Part shown: positions 32,112-36,523 of the stretch, piece by piece
How the letters are laid out: each line of letters begins with the position of its first letter
How positions within the stretch are numbered: the first letter of the stretch is position 1
Source of the DNA: Muribaculaceae bacterium Isolate-036 (Harlan)
GTDB taxonomy: Bacteria; Bacteroidota; Bacteroidia; Bacteroidales; Muribaculaceae
DNA: 36,523 nucleotides
Reading direction: 5' to 3'
NCBI GenBank assembly: GCA_003833075.1
Contig: RIAY01000023.1
Coordinates: 1 to 36,523 of the forward strand
Translations under genes and position numbers: made by a program
Notes under the pieces: model-generated
Database searches by the model: none
What the model was told of the DNA's origin: nothing
Seen by the model: only the letters and a program-made list of their open reading frames with translations

Positions 32112-35100
32112 TTATTTTTTGTCAACAGCCTCATCATCCGACTGATATTGACTTGGCTTGACACCGAATTGGTTCTGAAAGCATTTAGCAAAATAAGATG
32201 GCGTTTTGAATCCTACCATATAACAAATTTCTGCAACAGTGAATCTGTGCTGGCTTAAAAGAACTGCTGCTTTTTGAAGTCTGACACTTCTGATGTAATC
32301 TAACGGAGGTAGTCCCATGTACTTTTTAATAAGACGATAAAGCTGCTTATTGGGGATTCCGCTTTTCTCACAAAGTAGGTTAACATTCAAATCGGGGTCT
32401 GAGATATTGTCCTCTATAATCTTTGCGATTTTAGCAAGGGACTTTTCATTTGTGGATTCTGCCTCAATAGGCTTTGACTCAGCTTCAGTTATAGTCTGTA
32501 TTCGTACTCTTTCTTTTATTTCTGTTCGAGCATTCAAAAGTTGATTGATTCTTCCCAATAAAGATGATGGCTCAAATGGCTTCGTCATGAACACATCTAT
32601 ACCTAACTTGATACTATCATTTTCAGTCTTATTGTCAGATTTGGCAGTAAGCATTATTATTGGAATAGGTGCTAACCGTGGATTTTGCTTCATTCGCTTA
32701 ACCATCTCAAGCCCGCTCATAATAGGCATCATTTCATCAACGATTATCAGGTCAGGGGCAAATGAAGCTGCAATCGCAAGACCGGAACGACCATTTTCAG
32801 CTGAAAGAGATGTAAAGTTATCATTCAGGATTCCCATTATGAATGCGGAAATTTGGCGGTTGTCTTCTACGATAAGAATTTTGGACTTATCGCTGTCTTG
32901 AGAAGCATTACTTTTATAATCTTCAGGAATAATCTTTTCTGATATAGGCAACGTTACGACAAAAGATGTACCTTGATTCTCCTTGCTGTATAGATTTATG
33001 TTTCCGCCCATAAGTTCAAGATACTTTTTTATCAGATATAAACCAAGACCTGTTCCTTCTCGTAATTTTGATGTTGACGGAGCCCTGAACATTCGTTGGA
33101 ACACAAGAGATTGATCTGTGTCTGATATCCCGACGCCATCATCTGACACTATGATTTCAACATTATTGTTTCGTGTACTTATACCCAAAGATATTGTTGC
33201 TCCTTCATCCGAGTATTTACAAGCATTTGATAAAAGATTGGTAATTACAGACTCAAATTTTACCGCATCAGCTTCAATGAGAATCTGTTGACAAGATGTA
33301 TGAAAAAAGAAGTTCTTGTTTTGGTTGTTCTCTTTAAATATTTCAAAAACACCTTTACAAAATTCCACGATATCAAAAATTGAAAGTATAAGTAAATTCT
33401 CATCGGTATCCTCCAGATGTTGCAACTCCAATGTTCGGTGAATCATATTATTAAGTCTAACAGCATTATCATATATTGTTTCTATATTCTTTTTGCTTTC
33501 AGAATCTTTAGCTCGCTCTTTCATCAGACTAACCGGACCAAGAATCATTGACAATGGAGTTTTCAAGTCATGAGAAATAGTGGAGAGGAAAGATAGTTTC
33601 CTTTCTACATTTTCCAATGCTGTCTGTCTCTCTTGCTCTTGAAAAACACGAATATTTCTTTTTTTTGTATACAAAACAATCCAATATATTATTCCTAGTG
33701 CGACTATAATATATATAAGTATAGCCCACCAAGACAAAACAATTGGAGGATTCACCGTTAGTGGTATTGAAATCGGTTCCATTGGGGAGCCAACTGTCTT
33801 CACAAGAAGTCTATAATTTCCCATTGTTAAGTCAGAGAATGTTATCGTATTAGAACCTTCCGGCATAACAATCCAACCATCCAATGTATCTGTTGTAGAT
33901 TCAGCAAGTTTATACATAAACCTTTGTACTGTTTCCGGAGAATAGTCCAAAGTGCTGATAACCAATTTAATGTTACCGCCATAAGGTATTTTTATACCTT
34001 TCGCTCCGCTTTTTAGATCTGAAAGATTAAGGTGTCCGTCTCCTTGATCGTTGAGAATCATACGGATGGTCTTATAATCCATGCTGCCTCCAATCACGTT
34101 GTTATCAACTTCCAATATTTCATCAGTCCCCCCAAGATAAACCTTATTATTGATAGTGTCTTCAAATACAGCTGTATATGACTTTTGAGGTATGGGAAGT
34201 ATAAATGTCTTCAACGATTTGCCGTCTATCCTCCAGACATTACTCTGTGTAGATATCCACATTCCATCACCAACTTTACCCATAGCAAGCGTTGTTTCGT
34301 CACTATTCGTATCAGGGAACCGGACTATCTTATGCTCATTATTGTCAAATATCACAACTCCCCCTTTAAATGCACACCACACTCGACCATCATTATCAGC
34401 ACAGATATTAGTGGGGTAGCCACCTGTGAGTTCAAATATGTCATATTTAAGGAATTGCTTTTTGGCTGGAGTATATTTTACTAAAGCATTGTCTCGAAAC
34501 AAAAGAATCCACAAATTTCCTTTGACGTCTTTAATGATGTCATTAACAAGATTGTTTGCTAACAAAATATTATGTGAATTTTGTGCCTCGGCATTGATGG
34601 ACATATCAGAGACAACAGTACCTCCATCAATCTTTAATTTATCCTTATTTACATAATGAATTCCATTTAGAAAGCTTCCAATCCAAAAGTACCCGTTGTC
34701 TTCTACCAATGAATAAACCCAATTGGAATTATGGTCTCCAAGGCTATCTACAACATGGAACACATCGAAACTATCATTGCTTGGATTATACCTGTTTATG
34801 CCTCCATCTGTTGCAAACCACATTGAATATTCGCTATCTTCTAAAATTGCACGTATTCGGTTATGTGATAAAGAATTGGGCGAATCTGAATGCCTATACC
34901 ATTTAGGCATTGAATCACCGGATAATTTGATGACACCATTAGTTCCACCAAACCATAAGTTATTCCTGCTATCACGATATATTGAATGGATTTCATTTCC
35001 TTCCCCGGAATGCGTAAGTGCACTTAATTTAACTGTTCTTAAAGAATTAGAATTGGATGCAATAGAAAAACCTCGCCCATGTCCAGCCCATACATTATGC

Positions 35101-36029
35101 TGACTGTCCGCATATATACACCAGATTTCATTGTCTGCAATACTCAATTCTTGACGAGAATCATGCCTATAGTGCTTAATGTAATCATTCTGTAAATCAA
35201 ATACACCATTATCAGTTCCTATTAATACATGACCGTTTTCTCCATTTGACAGACTCTTAATATTATTCATATCCACGAGCATTACTTTATCCCAATGATC
35301 ATTGGCAGGAGTATATTTATAGAGATAACCTTCTCCTCCCACATAGATGCTCTCATTGTCATCTGTTTCAAGAAGGCAATTTGCAAACAAAGGATATTGG
35401 TCGATATTGTTTATTCGCACCCTTACCGATTTAAAAGTTTGGGTTTGAGAGTCCCACCTTGCAATCCCATTATATGTGCCAACGTACAGAATGCCTCTAC
35501 TATCACGTAATAGTGAATATACCGATCTATGCGGCAATCCATCAGTATAATCATGAATGTTTTTATCTCTAAGATTCAGCTTGCTTATACCATTCAGCCC
35601 TCCAATCCACAGTTCATCGTCATTTAACAACATAGTTCTAATTTCCTGAGGTGTCTCTACTTCATATTGCGAGACTGTTCCCACCTGAAAATCATAAGTT
35701 AATAGACCATTGTTACTACCAATGTACAACTTGTCGTTTTTTTCTAAAATGGAATATATTTGAGTACCAAACAGGGTGTTCTCTCCAACTGGATGAGTCA
35801 TTACTCCATCATAAAAATATAATCCACTGTTAGTACCCAACCACATTAATCCATGACTATCTCTGAAAAGGCAAAAAACCGCAGTTTTTTTACTATCGAC
35901 AGTTACATTTTTCCATGATAAATCAGATTCTGGAAGTTGCGGCATTGAATGACTATAAGATGGTTTCAAAAGAACCGAAACTAACACAATCAGTCTGAAA
36001 ACAATCTTGGCTATATTCCTAATGTCCAT
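32112..36029 (-). CDS. Hybrid two-component system sensor/regulator (HTCS)
   Basis: 1305 residues from the ATG at 36029; alternatives at 36053 and a TTG at 36059 sit on or next to the -7 box. A signal peptide leads to periplasmic beta-propeller repeats (LMWLGTNSGLYFYDG, LWIGGLNGISKLN and many more, to ~680), a Y_Y_Y domain, a transmembrane helix (~762-785), a HisKA with His820 (STISHDLKTPLSM), an ATPase domain (GTGLGLYLIKKYLELMGG), a receiver with Asp1098 (LIIVDEMMPIMSG) and a C-terminal AraC helix-turn-helix. It should sense a galactan oligosaccharide and activate the SusC operon downstream. Confidence 0.94.
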   Translation of the reverse strand: MDIRNIAKIVFRLIVLVSVLLKPSYSHSMPQLPESDLSWKNVTVDSKKTAVFCLFRDSHGLMWLGTNSGLYFYDGVMTHPVGENTLFGTQIYSILEKNDKLYIGSNNGLLTYDFQVGTVSQYEVETPQEIRTMLLNDDELWIGGLNGISKLNLRDKNIHDYTDGLPHRSVYSLLRDSRGILYVGTYNGIARWDSQTQTFKSVRVRINNIDQYPLFANCLLETDDNESIYVGGEGYLYKYTPANDHWDKVMLVDMNNIKSLSNGENGHVLIGTDNGVFDLQNDYIKHYRHDSRQELSIADNEIWCIYADSQHNVWAGHGRGFSIASNSNSLRTVKLSALTHSGEGNEIHSIYRDSRNNLWFGGTNGVIKLSGDSMPKWYRHSDSPNSLSHNRIRAILEDSEYSMWFATDGGINRYNPSNDSFDVFHVVDSLGDHNSNWVYSLVEDNGYFWIGSFLNGIHYVNKDKLKIDGGTVVSDMSINAEAQNSHNILLANNLVNDIIKDVKGNLWILLFRDNALVKYTPAKKQFLKYDIFELTGGYPTNICADNDGRVWCAFKGGVVIFDNNEHKIVRFPDTNSDETTLAMGKVGDGMWISTQSNVWRIDGKSLKTFILPIPQKSYTAVFEDTINNKVYLGGTDEILEVDNNVIGGSMDYKTIRMILNDQGDGHLNLSDLKSGAKGIKIPYGGNIKLVISTLDYSPETVQRFMYKLAESTTDTLDGWIVMPEGSNTITFSDLTMGNYRLLVKTVGSPMEPISIPLTVNPPIVLSWWAILIYIIVALGIIYWIVLYTKKRNIRVFQEQERQTALENVERKLSFLSTISHDLKTPLSMILGPVSLMKERAKDSESKKNIETIYDNAVRLNNMIHRTLELQHLEDTDENLLILSIFDIVEFCKGVFEIFKENNQNKNFFFHTSCQQILIEADAVKFESVITNLLSNACKYSDEGATISLGISTRNNNVEIIVSDDGVGISDTDQSLVFQRMFRAPSTSKLREGTGLGLYLIKKYLELMGGNINLYSKENQGTSFVVTLPISEKIIPEDYKSNASQDSDKSKILIVEDNRQISAFIMGILNDNFTSLSAENGRSGLAIAASFAPDLIIVDEMMPIMSGLEMVKRMKQNPRLAPIPIIMLTAKSDNKTENDSIKLGIDVFMTKPFEPSSLLGRINQLLNARTEIKERVRIQTITEAESKPIEAESTNEKSLAKIAKIIEDNISDPDLNVNLLCEKSGIPNKQLYRLIKKYMGLPPLDYIRSVRLQKAAVLLSQHRFTVAEICYMVGFKTPSYFAKCFQNQFGVKPSQYQSDDEAVDKK

Positions 36030-36056
36030 TATGATTGCAGATATTAAATTCATACG

Positions 36057-36064
36057 CAAATTTA
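36057..36064 (-). promoter_or_regulatory. -7 box of the HTCS gene
   Basis: Minus-strand TAAATTTG, 27 bases before the ATG at 36029. It shares all eight bases with the SusC -7 box. Confidence 0.6.
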
Positions 36065-36216
36065 CTAATTTTAAACAATGTAGGACTTGACAATATGAGC
36101 CAAATTAGACAACATATTGGACAATACATGGAACAAAACAGACTTGCAGATATGAAAAACCTCACGTCTAATCGAATAAATCAGATGCGAGGTCTTCGTT
36201 AAAAGATTAATGTAGA

Positions 36217-36523
36217 TTATTCTTCTCCAAATCTCTTAGAGCACTTCATCCATTTATCTGAAGTGCTCACGTCATAAGTACGATCCTGTTGCCAACCGTT
36301 TATATACTCCTGACTTGTCCATGTGGAGTCTGATAAGAAGTAGTAACGCCCCGTTTGATTTCTGCACAAATATGTGTCAAAATATTAAGTACGATTACAA
36401 AAATTTGAAAACATCGAATTTTGGGGTATAAGTCGGACGCATAAGTATGGTCGAAATCTCTTCCAATCCATATTTGACAAGCGACTTTGCCTTTCTTCCA
36501 TGTTTCAGAATCCTTATCGGTTT
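36217..36523 (-). pseudogene. Frameshifted gene remnant running off the window
   Basis: From the right edge a frame reads KDSETWKKGKVACQIWIGRD, then FDHTYASDLYPK, and loses protein character near 36400. A second frame opens at 36384, right after a stop, reads YFDTYLCRNQTGRYYFLSDS, then TWTSQEYINGWQQDRTYDVS, and ends in KRFGEE with TAA at 36217-36219. Together they look like one gene broken by a frameshift. Family unknown. The rest of 36065-36216 shows no gene. Confidence 0.45.

Noticed and set aside
178..36059. Numerous 60-160 codon open frames antisense to large genes (for example within GH2, SusC, HTCS and the lipoprotein genes)
   Set aside because: They lie opposite well-identified genes, lack ribosome sites and family features, and are explained as shadows of the coding strand.

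Overview
The window looks like an accessory stretch of a gut Bacteroidales chromosome, possibly Muribaculaceae or Bacteroidaceae. Evidence: SusC/SusD pairs and a one-protein hybrid two-component regulator, many lipoproteins, and TAnnTTTG-type -7 boxes ahead of most transcription units. No rRNA, tRNA, CRISPR array or complete insertion sequence is visible. The genus cannot be fixed from sequence alone.

Layout. (1) 178-1377, minus: one gene cut in two by an in-frame TAG, divergent from a WYL-domain regulator (1461-2384). (2) 2390-8184, minus: a tightly packed run of 16 small genes starting with an HU-type DNA-binding protein and ending with a sugar O-acetyltransferase. Many neighbours share TAATG, ATGA or TGATG stop/start overlaps. 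The products are unrelated: HU, DUF3781, SecD-head lipoprotein, Nudix, rhodanese lipoprotein, DKNYY repeats, PH-like membrane protein, META lipoprotein, DUF2185, and several membrane or acidic proteins under 80 aa. (3) 8304-10971: an internally deleted radical SAM gene, a truncated HxlR regulator, an AT-rich SUKH-like gene, then an intact HxlR regulator divergent from a DJ-1/PfpI protein with a cysteine-rich tail. (4) 10972-11731: decayed gene fragments and a large hairpin. (5) 11732-16008: a toxin-antitoxin cluster with an AbiEi/AbiEii pair, a three-gene HipBST-like module with operator-like palindromes, and a HigA-like antitoxin behind an apparently 5'-truncated toxin and an integrase-like fragment. 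(6) 16117-20808: a PAS-LuxR regulator, a ThiF-like protein, an outer-membrane TonB-dependent receptor with a small secreted partner, and two small membrane proteins. (7) 20809-22025: remnants, a 121-nt rod-like structured RNA candidate, and a small zinc-ribbon gene. (8) 22056-36029, minus: a complete polysaccharide utilization locus (hybrid two-component sensor, SusC, SusD, SusE-like lipoprotein, GH53, GH2). Its gene order is the one I recall for the Bacteroides thetaiotaomicron pectic galactan locus. (9) 36217-36523: a frameshifted, window-truncated remnant.

How it works together. The polysaccharide locus should sense galactan-derived oligosaccharide through the periplasmic propeller of the hybrid regulator, cut surface galactan with GH53, import it through SusC/SusD, and trim it with the GH2 beta-galactosidase. 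The middle of the window looks like a site of repeated gene gain and loss: toxin-antitoxin modules, orphan immunity-type genes and many broken genes lie side by side. The least explained items are the HU-headed polycistron, the 121-nt RNA rod, and the 16-bp inverted repeat between the ThiF-like gene and the receptor.
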